Assembly (NCBI RefSeq): GCF_003206135.1
Contig: NZ_PZJT01000018.1
Location: 27,375 to 91,374 of the forward strand
Direction of reading: 5' to 3'
Source: Salinicola salarius
GTDB lineage: Bacteria > Pseudomonadota > Gammaproteobacteria > Pseudomonadales > Halomonadaceae
DNA: 64,000 bases
The position numbers and the translations under genes are program-made. Shown in pieces: positions 54,960-64,000 of this stretch (its first letter is position 1; every line of letters starts with the position of its first letter). The notes below the pieces were generated by a model. That model was not told the origin of the DNA and ran no database searches. It worked only from the letters and a program-made list of their open reading frames with translations.

Positions 54960-55552
54960 CGTCCGCGGCGGACACGGAAGATCGCCGTTTCGCCGAACAG
55001 ATTGGGCCAGAGCCGCGATGTCCAGTGGCCCTCGTGGTCGGCGCTGCCGACCGCTTCGTCGACGATGGTGACGCCCTTGTCGCGGCACAGACTGGCGAAG
55101 TCCTGAAACGTCGACAGGTGGATGTTGGGCGTGTCGTACCAGGCGTGCGGCAAGGAGCGCGAAACCGGCATGCGACCGCGGAAGGTCAGGTGCAAACGAT
55201 GCTTCCAGTAGGCGAAGTTGGGGAAGGCGATGATGCACTCCGGGGCGACCCGCAGCATCTGGTCGAGCATGGTGTCCGGTCGACGCAGTACCTGTAGCGC
55301 CTGGGTCATGATCACCAGATCGCAGGCATCGTCGACGAAGTTGCCCAGGCCGTCATCGAGGTTCTGTTCGAGCACGCTGACGCCCTTGCCCAGGCAGGCG
55401 GCGATGCCGTCGGGGTCGATCTCCAGCCCATAGCCGGTAACGTTCTTGTGGCGAGCCAGCGCCGCCAGCAGCGTGCCGTCACCGCACCCCAGATCGAGAA
55501 CGTGAGCGTTGCTGGGAACCCAGTCGTAGATCAGTTGAAGATCCGCACGCAT
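54956..55552 (-). CDS. metW: Methionine biosynthesis protein MetW
   Basis: A 198-residue SAM-dependent methyltransferase-fold protein with motif I VLDLGCGDGTLLAALARHKN and MLDQMLRVAPECIIAFPNFA. MetW always accompanies MetX and is needed for full homoserine acyltransferase activity. Its ATG overlaps the metX stop by one base (TGATG), so the two are coupled. It overlaps sfsA at the 3' ends. Confidence 0.95.
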   Translation of the reverse strand: MRADLQLIYDWVPSNAHVLDLGCGDGTLLAALARHKNVTGYGLEIDPDGIAACLGKGVSVLEQNLDDGLGNFVDDACDLVIMTQALQVLRRPDTMLDQMLRVAPECIIAFPNFAYWKHRLHLTFRGRMPVSRSLPHAWYDTPNIHLSTFQDFASLCRDKGVTIVDEAVGSADHEGHWTSRLWPNLFGETAIFRVRRGR

Positions 55553-56709
55553 CAGGCTGTCTCCCCGGTGATGTCGGCGTGGACACGCCGCATGTAGCTG
55601 CCGAAAACCGCTTCGTACTGGTCGTTGGGTAGCAGGAACGCATCATGGCCGTGGGGCGAGTCCACATTGACGTAGCTGACCGCCTTGCCCGCTCGCAGCA
55701 GGGCGTTGACCAGTTCCCGCGAGCGCGCCGGCGCGAAGCGCCAGTCGGTGGTGAAGCTGACGACCAGGAACGGGCACGTCGCCGGCGCCAGCGCTGCCGC
55801 CAGGTCGCCATCGTGCTGCCCGGCAGGGTCGAAGTAATCCAGCGCCTTGGTCATCAGCAGATACGTGTTGGCATCGAAGCGGGTCGAAAAGGTATCGCCC
55901 TGATGACGCAGGTAGGACTCCACCTGGAACTCCACGTCGTAGCCGAAATTCAGTTGATCGCTGCGCAGGTCGCGGCCGAACCGCGACCCCATCGAATGCT
56001 CCGACAGATAGGTGATATGGCCGATCATCCTGGCCAGTTTCAGGCCGAGCTTGGGAATCGCATCGTGGTCCGCATACCAGCCGTCATGGAAATCCGGGTC
56101 CGAACGGATCGCCTGTCGCGCCACTTCGTTGAAGGCGATGTTCTGCGCCGACAGCCTTGGCGTGGCCGCGATGACCGCGGCGTTGGCGACGCGCTCCGGG
56201 TACGCGATCGTCCATTGCAGCGCCTGCATGCCGCCCAGACTGCCGCCGACGACCGCAGCGAAGCGCTCGATGCCGAGCTGGTCGGCCAGGCGCGCCTGGC
56301 TGTGGACCCAGTCTGCCACTGTCATGACCGGAAACGTGGGCCCCCACTGATGGCCGGTCTGCGGGTTGATGCTGGCGGGGCCGGTGCTGCCGTGGCAGCC
56401 GCCCAGGTTGTTGAGCGAGACGACGAAGAAGCGATCGGTGTCGATCACCTTGCCGGGGCCGATATAGGCGTCCCACCAGCCGGGTTTGCGCTCGTCGACG
56501 GTGTGGTACCCCGCCGCATGATGGTGGCCGGAGAGCGCATGACAGATCAGAACCGCATTGCTGCGGTCGGCATTGAGTGTGCCGTAGGTCTCGTAGACCA
56601 GCTCGAAGCGTTCGAGCGTCTTGCCGCAGGCCAGGGCCAGCGGCGACTCGAACGCGGCGATCTGCGGTGTGACCAGACCGACGGAGTCGGCGGGGAAGGA
56701 AGCGGACAT
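55552..56709 (-). CDS. metX: Homoserine O-acyltransferase MetX (probably succinyl-specific)
   Basis: A 385-residue alpha/beta hydrolase-fold acyltransferase that starts methionine synthesis by acylating homoserine. The nucleophile elbow is [19 protein letters not shown], and the Asp/His of the triad come from [12 protein letters not shown] and [13 protein letters not shown]. The oxyanion region is [13 protein letters not shown]. Gammaproteobacterial MetX of the MetX-MetW type is reported to use succinyl-CoA, but I cannot tell from residues. The gap to yggT (56710-56874) has a repeated CAGGACTCACGAT and a 12-bp palindrome, CGATAGCTATCG at 56762-56773. Confidence 0.94.
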   Translation of the reverse strand: MSASFPADSVGLVTPQIAAFESPLALACGKTLERFELVYETYGTLNADRSNAVLICHALSGHHHAAGYHTVDERKPGWWDAYIGPGKVIDTDRFFVVSLNNLGGCHGSTGPASINPQTGHQWGPTFPVMTVADWVHSQARLADQLGIERFAAVVGGSLGGMQALQWTIAYPERVANAAVIAATPRLSAQNIAFNEVARQAIRSDPDFHDGWYADHDAIPKLGLKLARMIGHITYLSEHSMGSRFGRDLRSDQLNFGYDVEFQVESYLRHQGDTFSTRFDANTYLLMTKALDYFDPAGQHDGDLAAALAPATCPFLVVSFTTDWRFAPARSRELVNALLRAGKAVSYVNVDSPHGHDAFLLPNDQYEAVFGSYMRRVHADITGETA

Positions 56710-56874
56710 GAAACGGAATAGTCTCCAGGTTCAACCAGGACTCACGATCAGGACTCACGATCGATAGCTATCGGTGCGTCCGCACGCCGCCAGCTGCGAT
56801 CCGGCAATGACCCGGACGTATCTGGCCGGATCATTGCCGAGTGTATCGCTGACGGCGGTAACGGCGGGCGAGCG

Positions 56875-57465
56875 CTAGAAGCCGACCAGGGCGCCCGGCA
56901 GGCCGGCAGCGCGCGCCAGCGAGCCTACGACGACGCTGTCGAGCAGATTGATGGCGATGAACACCACGATCGGCGACAGGTCGATCATGCCCAGCGGCGG
57001 AATCACGCGGCGCACCGGCGCCATGATCGGCTCGACGATCTGCATGACCAGCAGCGCGCCCGGATGGTTGGCGCGCGGTGCCACCCAGCTCAGGATGATC
57101 ATGATGATCAGCGCGAAGAAGTAGATCTTGAGAATCGCGTTGAGCACGCCGGCTATCCCCGCCAGCAGCAGGCCCTGAAGCGGGGGCATGCCGAAGCCGG
57201 CGATCTGGAAGACGGCGATGATCACGATGACCTTGAGCAGAAAACCGACGAACAGCGTGGCGATATCGATACGGCCGACGGGACGCAGAATCCTCTGGAC
57301 CGGCGCGACGACCGGCTGCGTTGCCTTGACGATCCCCTGGCTCATGGGGTTGTAGTAGTCCGCCTGCGAAAATTGCAGCAAAAAGCGCAGCATCAGCACA
57401 AACAGATAGATGTTGACCAGCGTGTTGACCAGCATCAGGCCGGCGCTTCCGAGGTTACTGCCCAT
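56875..57465 (-). CDS. yggT: YggT family membrane protein
   Basis: A 196-residue inner-membrane protein made of two YggT repeats: LVNTLVNIYLFVLMLRFLLQ with ATQPVVAPVQRILRPVGRID, and ALIIMIILSWVAPRANHPG with IVEPIMAPVRRVIPPLGMID. Four helices are likely. YggT relates to osmotic-shock tolerance and cell-division or shape loci in other bacteria. It sits 13 bases after proC in the usual yggS-proC-yggT order. Confidence 0.94.
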   Translation of the reverse strand: MGSNLGSAGLMLVNTLVNIYLFVLMLRFLLQFSQADYYNPMSQGIVKATQPVVAPVQRILRPVGRIDIATLFVGFLLKVIVIIAVFQIAGFGMPPLQGLLLAGIAGVLNAILKIYFFALIIMIILSWVAPRANHPGALLVMQIVEPIMAPVRRVIPPLGMIDLSPIVVFIAINLLDSVVVGSLARAAGLPGALVGF

Positions 57466-57478
57466 GACTTTCTCCTAG

Positions 57479-58318
57479 TTACTTGTCCGCCAGCTCACGC
57501 GACAGCTCGCGGGCGCGTTCGGCGCAGGCTCGAGTGGCGCGACCCACGATATCCGCCAGGCCCGCTTCCTCGAATGCCTGGATCGCACGCTCGGTGGTGC
57601 CGTTGGGGGATGTGACGCGTCGGCGCAGTTCGGCGGGATCGAATTCGCTCTCCCGCGCCATCTTGGCGGCGCCGAAGGCGGTCTGCAACGCCAGCCGGCG
57701 AGCGCTCTCGGCGGACAGGCCCAGTTCGACGCCGGCTGCTTCCAGCGATTCCATGAACAGGAAGAAGTAGGCCGGGCCGCTGCCGGAAATGGCGGTGACG
57801 GCTTCGATCTGAGCTTCCTGCTCGACCCATTCGACCAGGCCTACCGATTCCAGCAGTTCGGTGGCGAGTCGGCGCTGAGCATCGCTGACCCGATCGTTGG
57901 CGTAAAGGCCGCTGGCACCCGCACCGACCAGCGAAGGCGTGTTGGGCATGCAGCGGATCAGGGCCAGGCCGCCGCCCAGCCAGCGATCCAGCGTCGCGGC
58001 GTCGAGCCCGGCCGCCACCGAGACGATGAGCGGGCGACGCGCCTGGACGGATTCGCGTAGCGACAGGCAGAGGTCGCGCATCATCTGCGGCTTGACCGCC
58101 AGCACCACGACATCGGCCTCTTCGATCGCGGCCAGATTGTCCTGCATCGTGCGGATGCCGTAGCGCTGACTGATGGCGTCGCGCTTTTCCTGACTCCGCG
58201 ACGTGGCGACGATGGCCTCGGCGGGATAACCGCTGTCGAGCATGCCGCCGAAGATGGCGCTGGCCATGTTGCCGGCGCCGATGAAGGCGATACGGCTGGG
58301 CTGGGGCGAGTCGGTCAT
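57479..58318 (-). CDS. proC: Pyrroline-5-carboxylate reductase
   Basis: A 279-residue enzyme for the last step of proline synthesis, using NAD(P)H. The Rossmann loop is IAFIGAGNMASAIFGGML; RCMPNTPSLVGAGASGLYA and TAISGSGPAYFFLFMESLEA plus RRRVTSPNGTTERAIQAFEE are ProC signatures. The ATG at 58318 follows AAGGA by seven bases; the upstream open frame is not conserved. Proline is a common osmolyte, which fits a salt-adapted host (inference). Confidence 0.97.
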   Translation of the reverse strand: MTDSPQPSRIAFIGAGNMASAIFGGMLDSGYPAEAIVATSRSQEKRDAISQRYGIRTMQDNLAAIEEADVVVLAVKPQMMRDLCLSLRESVQARRPLIVSVAAGLDAATLDRWLGGGLALIRCMPNTPSLVGAGASGLYANDRVSDAQRRLATELLESVGLVEWVEQEAQIEAVTAISGSGPAYFFLFMESLEAAGVELGLSAESARRLALQTAFGAAKMARESEFDPAELRRRVTSPNGTTERAIQAFEEAGLADIVGRATRACAERARELSRELADK

Positions 58319-58373
58319 GGCAGATCCTTGAGAGTAGTCCTGTCGGTCTAAGAAGAGGCGGGCATCGATACCC

Positions 58374-59084
58374 TCAGCTTCTGAAAGGGGGGCGGCTGCC
58401 GAAGATGGCGGTACCCAGGCGAACGATGGTGGCACCCTCCAGGATGGCGGCTTCCAGATCGTTGCTCATGCCCATCGAAAGCGTGTCCAGGGGCGCGTCG
58501 GGGAAGCGCTGCTGCAACTCGGCCAGCGCGCTGGCGACCTGGCGAAAAGCGTGGCGCTGCTGCTGCGGATCGTCGCTGGGCGCAGGCAGTGCCATCAGCC
58601 CGCGCAGGCGCAGGTTGGGCAGCGACAGCAGCGACTCGGCGAGTGCCGGCAGGGCAGCGAGGTCGACGCCCGACTTGCTCGATTCGCCGCTGACGTTGAG
58701 CTGCAGACAGACATTGATGGCCCCCAGTTCGGCAGGGCGCTGCTCGGAAAGGCGGCGCGCGATCTTCTCGCGGTCGACCCCATGCACCCAGCTGAAATGC
58801 TCGGCCACGTCGCGAGTCTTGTTGGATTGCAATGCGCCGATGAAATGCCATTCGATGTCGTCGAGATCGGCCAGCGCCTGCTGTTTTTCCAGCGCTTCCT
58901 GCAGATAGTTCTCGCCGAAGGCGCGTTGACCGGCCATATAGGCCTGACGCAGCATGTCTGCAGGTTTGGTTTTGCTGACAGCAAGCAGGCGGGCGGCGTC
59001 GTTCGGGCGATCGGCCGCGGACAGCGCAGCTCGAAGGCGCTCGCGGGCGCTTGAGAGAGACTCGGACACCGAGGCTTCTGGCAT
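58374..59084 (-). CDS. yggS: YggS/PLPBP family pyridoxal-phosphate homeostasis protein
   Basis: A 236-residue TIM-barrel PLP-binding protein. The PLP lysine is in AARLLAVSKTKPADMLR; GQRAFGENYLQEALEKQQ, EWHFIGALQSNKTRDVAEHF, and LSMGMSNDLEAAILEGAT with VRLGTAIFG are conserved. It regulates vitamin B6 and amino-acid pools and has no catalytic activity of its own. It is the first gene of yggS-proC-yggT and divergent from pilT (40-base gap). Confidence 0.95.
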   Translation of the reverse strand: MPEASVSESLSSARERLRAALSAADRPNDAARLLAVSKTKPADMLRQAYMAGQRAFGENYLQEALEKQQALADLDDIEWHFIGALQSNKTRDVAEHFSWVHGVDREKIARRLSEQRPAELGAINVCLQLNVSGESSKSGVDLAALPALAESLLSLPNLRLRGLMALPAPSDDPQQQRHAFRQVASALAELQQRFPDAPLDTLSMGMSNDLEAAILEGATIVRLGTAIFGSRPPFRS

Positions 59085-59124
59085 ACTGTATGAAGACCTT
59101 ACGCAGGGGATCGAATAAAAACCC

Positions 59125-60159
59125 ATGGATATTACCGAACTGCTGGCGTTCTCGGCAAAGCAAGGCGCCTCCGACCTGCACCTTTCGGCGGGATTGCCTC
59201 CCATGATACGGGTCGACGGTGACATGCGTCGTCTCAACGTGCCGGCGCTCGACGACGGCCAGGTACGTCGTCTGATCTACGACGTCATGAACGATCGACA
59301 GCGCCGCGACTTCGAAGCCGCGCTGGAAACCGACTTTTCTTTCGAAGTCACCGGTGTATCGCGTTTTCGTGTCAATGCGTTCACGCAAGGGCGCGGCGCC
59401 GGCGCGGTCTTCCGTACCATTCCCAGCAATGTCATGACGCTCGACGATCTCGGCCTGGGGGATGTCTTCCGCCGGTTGTCGATGCTGCCGCGCGGCCTGG
59501 TACTGGTGACGGGGCCGACCGGCAGCGGCAAGTCGACGACGCTGGCGGCGATGATCGACTACATCAACAGCAATCGCCAGGAACACATCCTCACGATCGA
59601 GGACCCGATCGAATTCGTGCACGAGAGCAAGCGCTGCCTGATCAACCAGCGAGAGGTGCATCGCGATACCAAAGGCTTCGCGCCAGCGCTACGGTCGGCG
59701 CTGCGCGAGGATCCGGACGTCATCCTGGTGGGCGAGCTGCGAGATCTGGAAACCATTCGGCTTGCATTGACGGCGGCCGAGACCGGGCATCTGGTGTTCG
59801 GCACCCTGCATACCACCTCGGCGGCCAAGACCATCGACCGGATCATCGATGTATTCCCCGGCGACGAGAAGGGCATGGTGCGTTCGATGCTGTCGGAATC
59901 TCTGCAAGCGGTGATCTCGCAGACGTTGCTCAAGCGCGAGGGCGGTGGCCGTGTCGCGGCCCACGAGATTCTTGTGGCCACCTCGGCGATCCGCAATCTG
60001 ATTCGGGAAGGCAAGGTCGCGCAGATGTATTCAGCGATTCAGACGGGCGGCGGCCTGGGCATGCAGACACTGGATGCGGCGCTGTCCCGATTGGTGACGG
60101 ATGGTGTGGTAACGCGCCAGGAAGCCCATGCCAAATCGCGTGCCGGGCTCGATCAATGA
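59125..60159 (+). CDS. pilT: Type IV pilus retraction ATPase PilT
   Basis: A 344-residue hexameric ATPase that pulls type IV pili back for twitching. The N-terminal PAS-like domain precedes Walker A LVTGPTGSGKSTTLAAMIDY, the Asp box EDPIEFVHESKRCLINQREV, Walker B DVILVGELRDLETI, and the His box HLVFGTLHTTSAAKTIDRII. The AIRNLIREGK motif needed for retraction is present. pilU follows with a 34-base gap. No pilin or assembly genes are in the window. Confidence 0.97.
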   Translation: MDITELLAFSAKQGASDLHLSAGLPPMIRVDGDMRRLNVPALDDGQVRRLIYDVMNDRQRRDFEAALETDFSFEVTGVSRFRVNAFTQGRGAGAVFRTIPSNVMTLDDLGLGDVFRRLSMLPRGLVLVTGPTGSGKSTTLAAMIDYINSNRQEHILTIEDPIEFVHESKRCLINQREVHRDTKGFAPALRSALREDPDVILVGELRDLETIRLALTAAETGHLVFGTLHTTSAAKTIDRIIDVFPGDEKGMVRSMLSESLQAVISQTLLKREGGGRVAAHEILVATSAIRNLIREGKVAQMYSAIQTGGGLGMQTLDAALSRLVTDGVVTRQEAHAKSRAGLDQ

Positions 60160-60193
60160 GTTCGTGCCCCGGAAGCCGGTATCAGGACATGAC

Positions 60194-61327
60194 ATGACCC
60201 CCTCTCAATGGTTTGAACAACTCCTCGACATCATGCTGGCCAAGCAGGCTTCGGACCTGCTGATCTCTACCGGTGCGCCTCCGTGTCTGAAACTGGATGG
60301 CAAGCTGGTGGCGCTGGGCGATGTGCCGCTGCAACCGGATCAGGTACGTGAGCTGGTCGCCATCGCCCTGCCCCAGGGGCGTCGGGAGGCGTTCGAGGCG
60401 GAGCACGAAGCCAATTTCGCTCTGAGCCTGAGCGGCAAGGGGCGTTTTCGCGTTAGCGCCTTCTTCCAGCGCAGCCAGCCGGCAATGGTCGTTCGGCGGA
60501 TCGCTTTCGATATTCCCGATCTCGAATCGCTGGGGCTGCCGGAAGTGACGGGAACGCTGGCTTCCATTCGACGCGGGCTGGTGCTGGTGGTCGGCGGGAC
60601 CGGCAGCGGCAAGTCGACGACGCTGGCGTCGATGATCCAGCACCGCAATCGGACGGTCGGCGGTCATATCATCTGTATCGAAGATCCCATCGAATACATG
60701 CACCCGCACCAGCGTGGCATCATCAATCAGCGGGAAGTGGGTATCGATACCGAGTCCTACGAAGTCGCGCTGAAGAACGCCCTGCGCCAGGCTCCCGACG
60801 TGATCGTGATCGGCGAGATCAGAAGCCGCGATACCATGGAGCTGGCGCTCAGCTTTGCCGAAACCGGGCATCTCTGTCTGGCCACTTTCCATGCCAACAA
60901 CGCCGACCAGACTATCGAGCGCGTTCTCAGTCTGTTCCCGCCGTCCCGGCAGGAGCAGATCGGGATGGACCTTTCGCTCAACCTGCGCGCCGTGGTCGCT
61001 CAGCGGCTGCTGCCGCGTCAAGACGGCTCCGGGCGCTGCTTGGCGACCGAGGTTCTGCTCAAGTCCCCCTTGATCAGCGAATTGATCCGGCGCGGTGAGG
61101 TGGGGGAGTTGAAGGACCTGATGCGGCGCTCCCGCGAGCTGGGCATGCAGACCTTCGACCAGGCGCTCTATGAACTCTATCGGCGCGGGGATATCAGTGA
61201 GGGCCTGGCGCTGGCCCATGCCGATTCGGCCAATGACCTGCGCATGCTGATCAAGTATGGCGAGCGCCATCTTCTCGGGGATCGAGGGGACGATGGCACA
61301 CGATTTTCACTGGTCGACGATCAGTAG
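60194..61327 (+). CDS. pilU: PilT-like accessory ATPase PilU
   Basis: A 377-residue ATPase that works with PilT in retraction under load. Walker A is VVGGTGSGKSTTLASMI, the Asp box EDPIEYMHPHQRGIINQREV, Walker B DVIVIGEIRSRDTM, and the His box HLCLATFHANNADQTIERVL. The C-terminus is longer than in PilT and has the acidic/basic tail of PilU. The start at 60194 has AGGA six bases upstream. It converges on anmK with a 29-base gap. Confidence 0.96.
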   Translation: MTPSQWFEQLLDIMLAKQASDLLISTGAPPCLKLDGKLVALGDVPLQPDQVRELVAIALPQGRREAFEAEHEANFALSLSGKGRFRVSAFFQRSQPAMVVRRIAFDIPDLESLGLPEVTGTLASIRRGLVLVVGGTGSGKSTTLASMIQHRNRTVGGHIICIEDPIEYMHPHQRGIINQREVGIDTESYEVALKNALRQAPDVIVIGEIRSRDTMELALSFAETGHLCLATFHANNADQTIERVLSLFPPSRQEQIGMDLSLNLRAVVAQRLLPRQDGSGRCLATEVLLKSPLISELIRRGEVGELKDLMRRSRELGMQTFDQALYELYRRGDISEGLALAHADSANDLRMLIKYGERHLLGDRGDDGTRFSLVDDQ

Positions 61328-61356
61328 CGTCCGGTCTCTTCCCACGCGCTACCGGC

Positions 61357-62472
61357 TCAGGGCGCGTAGATGCCGCCCAGAACGCGTGGGCCGCTGGCAC
61401 CGGTAACCTCCGGCAGATTGCCTGGCAGGCGTTGTATCCGTCGCCAGGCCAGCCACGCGAAAGCGCCGGCTTCCAGCCAGTCGGCCGACCAGCCGAACGC
61501 ATCGCACTGGCCTATCGAGACGTCGGGAAGATGTATCGCCAGACGCTGCATCAGATGGCGGTTGCGCGCGCCGCCGCCGCAGACGATCAGATCCGTGCGA
61601 TCGGGCTCGATGAAGGGATGCGCGGCCTGCGCGACGCTGACGGCGGTCAGCTCGGCCAGCGTGGCCTGGACGTCGGCCGCCGCTTCGTGCCCGGATAGCC
61701 GTGTTTCCACCCAGCCGAGATGAAACAGCTCCCGCCCGGTGCTCTTGGGCGGTGTGGCGGTGAAATACGGCTCGTCCAGCAGGCGCTCGAGCAGATGGCG
61801 GTCGACGTTGCCGCTGGCGGCCCAGTTGCCGTCTTCGTCGATCGGGCCGCCTCGATGCCGGGCGTGCCAGGCGTCGATCAGCAGGTTGGCCGGCCCCGTG
61901 TCGAAGCCGATGACCGGCAGCGATGCGCCCGAAGGACCCAACCGCGTCAGATTGGCGATGCCACCTAGGTTGAGGATCAGCCGGGTACGGACGGTGTCGG
62001 TAAACAGCGCCTGATGAAAGATTGGCGCGAGCGGCGCTGCCTGGCCGCCGGCCGCCATGTCGCGGCGGCGGAAATCGGCAACGACCCGGCAACCGGTCAA
62101 TTCGGCCAGGCGACTGGGATTGTCGAGCTGGTAGGTAAAGGGGGCATCTGCGTAGGGGGCGTGCTCGATGGTCTGGCCGTGGCTGCCGATTGCCGTGATG
62201 GCATCGGGTGTCAGGCCGTGGCGCTGCAGCAGCTGACGCACGGCTTCGGCCTGATGGTCGCAGAACGCACTCTCCGCTGCTCCCAGGGCGGCGAAGCTCA
62301 CCTGCGATGCCTGGGTCAACTCGAGCAGCGCCGTTCTGAGTTCGGCGGCCAGCGGTAGACACAAGGCGTCGATCAATCGCGGGCGTTGGTCGCTCTCGTC
62401 ATCGATCTCTACCAGTGCCGCATCGATGCCATCCAGGCTGGTGCCGGACATCAAACCCACGAACAGTGACAT
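61357..62472 (-). CDS. anmK: Anhydro-N-acetylmuramic acid kinase
   Basis: A 371-residue ASKHA-fold kinase that hydrolyses and phosphorylates 1,6-anhydroMurNAc in peptidoglycan recycling. The N-terminal loop FVGLMSGTSLDGIDAALVEI is diagnostic; GSHGQTIEHAP, LILNLGGIANLTRLGP, GFDTGPANLLIDAW and DLIVCGGGARNRHLMQRL complete it. The ATG at 62472 gives the family N-terminus. It is divergent from tyrS; in Pseudomonas anmK also lies close to tyrS. Confidence 0.96.
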   Translation of the reverse strand: MSLFVGLMSGTSLDGIDAALVEIDDESDQRPRLIDALCLPLAAELRTALLELTQASQVSFAALGAAESAFCDHQAEAVRQLLQRHGLTPDAITAIGSHGQTIEHAPYADAPFTYQLDNPSRLAELTGCRVVADFRRRDMAAGGQAAPLAPIFHQALFTDTVRTRLILNLGGIANLTRLGPSGASLPVIGFDTGPANLLIDAWHARHRGGPIDEDGNWAASGNVDRHLLERLLDEPYFTATPPKSTGRELFHLGWVETRLSGHEAAADVQATLAELTAVSVAQAAHPFIEPDRTDLIVCGGGARNRHLMQRLAIHLPDVSIGQCDAFGWSADWLEAGAFAWLAWRRIQRLPGNLPEVTGASGPRVLGGIYAP

Positions 62473-62620
62473 GAAGCTCTTCCTCGTCGTTGTGAAGCAG
62501 TGGCGTGAAGCGGTGACCTGACGTCGCGGCACGGTCCGGTGTGGCTCAACGAATATCAGAGACTCATGCTAAGATTGCCGCCTTTCAAGCTCGATAGCGT
62601 TGGTAATGGAGACGGATACG

Positions 62621-63820
62621 ATGGCCGAGGTCGATGAAGCGCTGGCGCTGATCAAGCGCGGCACGCAGGAGATTCTGATCGAAGATGAGCTGGTGAAAAA
62701 GCTCGAATCCGGTCGCAAGCTCCGTATCAAGGCTGGCTTCGACCCCACGGCCCCGGATCTGCACCTGGGGCATAGCGTACTGTTGACCAAGATGCGCCAG
62801 TTCCAGGACCTTGGCCACGAGGTGATCTTCCTGATCGGCGACTTCACCGGCCGGATCGGCGATCCCACCGGCAAGAACGTCACCCGCAAGCCGCTCACCG
62901 AGGAAGAGGTCAAGACCAACGCCCAGACCTATCGCGAGCAGGTCTTCAAGATTCTCGATCCCGACAAGACCGAAGTGCGCTTCAACGCCGAATGGTTCAG
63001 CGAGATGTCGGCGGCCGACATGATCGAGCTCGCCGCGCAATCCACCGTGGCGCGTATGCTGGAACGCGACGACTTCGAAAAGCGCTATCGCGGCGGTCAG
63101 TCGATCTCGATTCACGAGTTTCTCTATCCGCTGGTGCAGGGGTACGACTCGGTCGCGCTGAAGGCAGACATCGAGCTGGGCGGCACCGATCAGAAGTTCA
63201 ACCTGCTGATGGGCCGCGAAATCCAGAAGCATTTCGGGCAGGAGCCGCAGGTGGTCATCACCATGCCGTTGCTCGAAGGGCTGGATGGCGTGCAGAAGAT
63301 GTCCAAGTCGCTGAACAATTACATCGGTGTCGACGACACGCCGGGCGTGATGTTCAACAAACTGGTGTCGATGCCGGACAGCCTGATGTGGCGCTACTTC
63401 GAACTGCTGTCGCTGAAGTCCAACGAGGAGGTCGAGGCGATCCGCCAGGATATCGAGCAAGGCGCCAACCCGCGCGACATCAAGATGCTATTGGCGCGGG
63501 AGCTGATCGCCCGCTATCACGGCGAAGAAGCGGCCGCCAATGCGCACAAGGCCGTGGGCAACCGACTGGCGGAAGGTGAGCTGCCCGAGGACTTGCCGGA
63601 AGTAGAGGTCGATTTCGAAGGCGCGGCGCAGGCGCCGATTGCTGCCGTGCTCAATCGCGCCAACCTGACCAACAACAGCGCCCAGGCCAAGGACATGCTC
63701 GGCAACGGGCGGGTCAAGGTGGATGGCGAGGTCGTCGCCAAGGACACCATGCTCGAAACCGGCAAGAGTTACGTGATTCAGGCAGGCAAGAAGCGGTATG
63801 CCCGCGTCACCCTTGGCTGA
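62621..63820 (+). CDS. tyrS: Tyrosyl-tRNA synthetase
   Basis: A 399-residue class I synthetase. The HIGH-like site is [20 protein letters not shown] and the KMSKS site [15 protein letters not shown]; the tyrosine pocket includes [24 protein letters not shown]. The C-terminal S4 RNA-binding domain ends it ([12 protein letters not shown]). The sequence is of the TyrZ-like (type 2) class common in gammaproteobacteria outside the enterics. The ATG at 62621 follows GGAG by nine bases; ATG 62606 is in frame. A terminator and an rrn-type promoter follow. Confidence 0.97.
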   Translation: MAEVDEALALIKRGTQEILIEDELVKKLESGRKLRIKAGFDPTAPDLHLGHSVLLTKMRQFQDLGHEVIFLIGDFTGRIGDPTGKNVTRKPLTEEEVKTNAQTYREQVFKILDPDKTEVRFNAEWFSEMSAADMIELAAQSTVARMLERDDFEKRYRGGQSISIHEFLYPLVQGYDSVALKADIELGGTDQKFNLLMGREIQKHFGQEPQVVITMPLLEGLDGVQKMSKSLNNYIGVDDTPGVMFNKLVSMPDSLMWRYFELLSLKSNEEVEAIRQDIEQGANPRDIKMLLARELIARYHGEEAAANAHKAVGNRLAEGELPEDLPEVEVDFEGAAQAPIAAVLNRANLTNNSAQAKDMLGNGRVKVDGEVVAKDTMLETGKSYVIQAGKKRYARVTLG

Positions 63821-63842
63821 CGCGAATTGCTGATGCCGCTGA

Positions 63843-63874
63843 AACGCCAGCCCCGCGCGGGCGTTGTCGTTTTT
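63843..63874 (+). terminator. Terminator after tyrS
   Basis: AACGCC and GGCGTT form the base of a GC-rich hairpin (inner AGCCCCGCGCG) followed by GTCGTTTTT, 23 bases after the tyrS stop. Confidence 0.75.
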
Positions 63875-63920
63875 GCCGGGCCGTGTTTTGACCGAATGCG
63901 CAAAAAGTGACAAACAACAC

Positions 63921-63949
63921 TTGCCAAGCGGGCCGCTGGTCCGTAAAGT
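63921..63949 (+). promoter_or_regulatory. Probable rRNA operon promoter at the window edge
   Basis: TTGCCA (63921-63926) and TAAAGT (63944-63949) are 17 bases apart, preceded by an A-rich UP-like stretch (CAAAAAGTGACAAACAACAC). The following CCGCTG...CAGCGG (63955-63960 and 63984-63989) can fold in the leader. In Pseudomonas an rRNA operon lies directly after tyrS. No mature rRNA sequence is inside the window, so this is a prediction. Confidence 0.55.
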
Positions 63950-64000
63950 ACGCATCCGCTGACGCCGAGACAGGGTTTCGGAGGCAGCGGAGAAGAAAGC

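Overview
The window is chromosomal DNA (high GC, dense genes, few mobile elements) from a gammaproteobacterium. Pseudomonad-type gene order (dksA-gluQRS-[gap]-pcnB-folK-panB-panC; metW-metX-yggT-proC-yggS//pilT-pilU; anmK/tyrS followed by a predicted rRNA promoter), together with tripartite tricarboxylate transporter, betaine-binding and salt/stress-type genes, suggests the Halomonas/Salinicola/Chromohalobacter group. That placement is inference from gene content.

Layout. 1-6.7 kb: the start of a LacI regulator, divergent from a TctCBA transporter, a galactarolactone-cycloisomerase-like enolase-superfamily enzyme and an alkaline-phosphatase-superfamily phosphodiesterase; two LacI-type palindromes lie between. 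7-11.4 kb: a small stress island (two YciE/YciF ferritin-like proteins, a DUF2795 protein, an SRPBCC protein, a Zn-alcohol dehydrogenase and a small SFPASDPP-tailed protein). 11.5-16.4 kb: LysR/mdaB divergent pair, a D-lactate/glycolate-type FAD oxidase and a Tat-exported PhoD phosphatase. 16.6-18.8 kb: an OsmC-YcaO fusion. 19.1-23.1 kb: glpD-glpF-glpK with GlpR-like operators and a possible 36-residue ORF in front of glpF. 23.5 kb: a higA-like gene with a frameshift. 23.9-26.6 kb: an Ldh-family imine reductase, two small genes and an orphan betaine-binding protein. 26.9-32.5 kb: dppABCDF. 32.7-38 kb: uspA, a GntR regulator and an amidohydrolase/MatC/amidase catabolic set. 38.3-42.5 kb: kdgD, gudD and 2-oxoglutarate-semialdehyde dehydrogenase, a complete route from D-glucarate to 2-oxoglutarate. 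42.7-64 kb: housekeeping genes (pnp, coaA, panBC, folK, pcnB, gluQRS, dksA, sfsA, metXW, yggT, proC, yggS, pilTU, anmK, tyrS) and a putative rrn promoter at the right edge.

The most striking element is non-coding: about 480 bases on the minus strand between gluQRS and pcnB (52210 to 51727). Its transcript would carry nine A-rich CA motifs (AACAACAA type), most of them in hairpin loops. It has a strong intrinsic terminator, a -24/-12 sigma-54 promoter, an exact IHF consensus and a possible upstream activator site. Position and content identify it as a CrcZ-type Hfq/Crc-sequestering RNA. The cbrA-cbrB two-component genes that precede crcZ in Pseudomonas are missing here. Many surrounding genes are catabolic (aldarates, glycerol, dipeptides, betaine), which fits a carbon-catabolite-control theme. 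A 268-bp MITE-like element with perfect 20-bp terminal inverted repeats sits between coaA and a GNAT gene and supplies that gene's stop codon.
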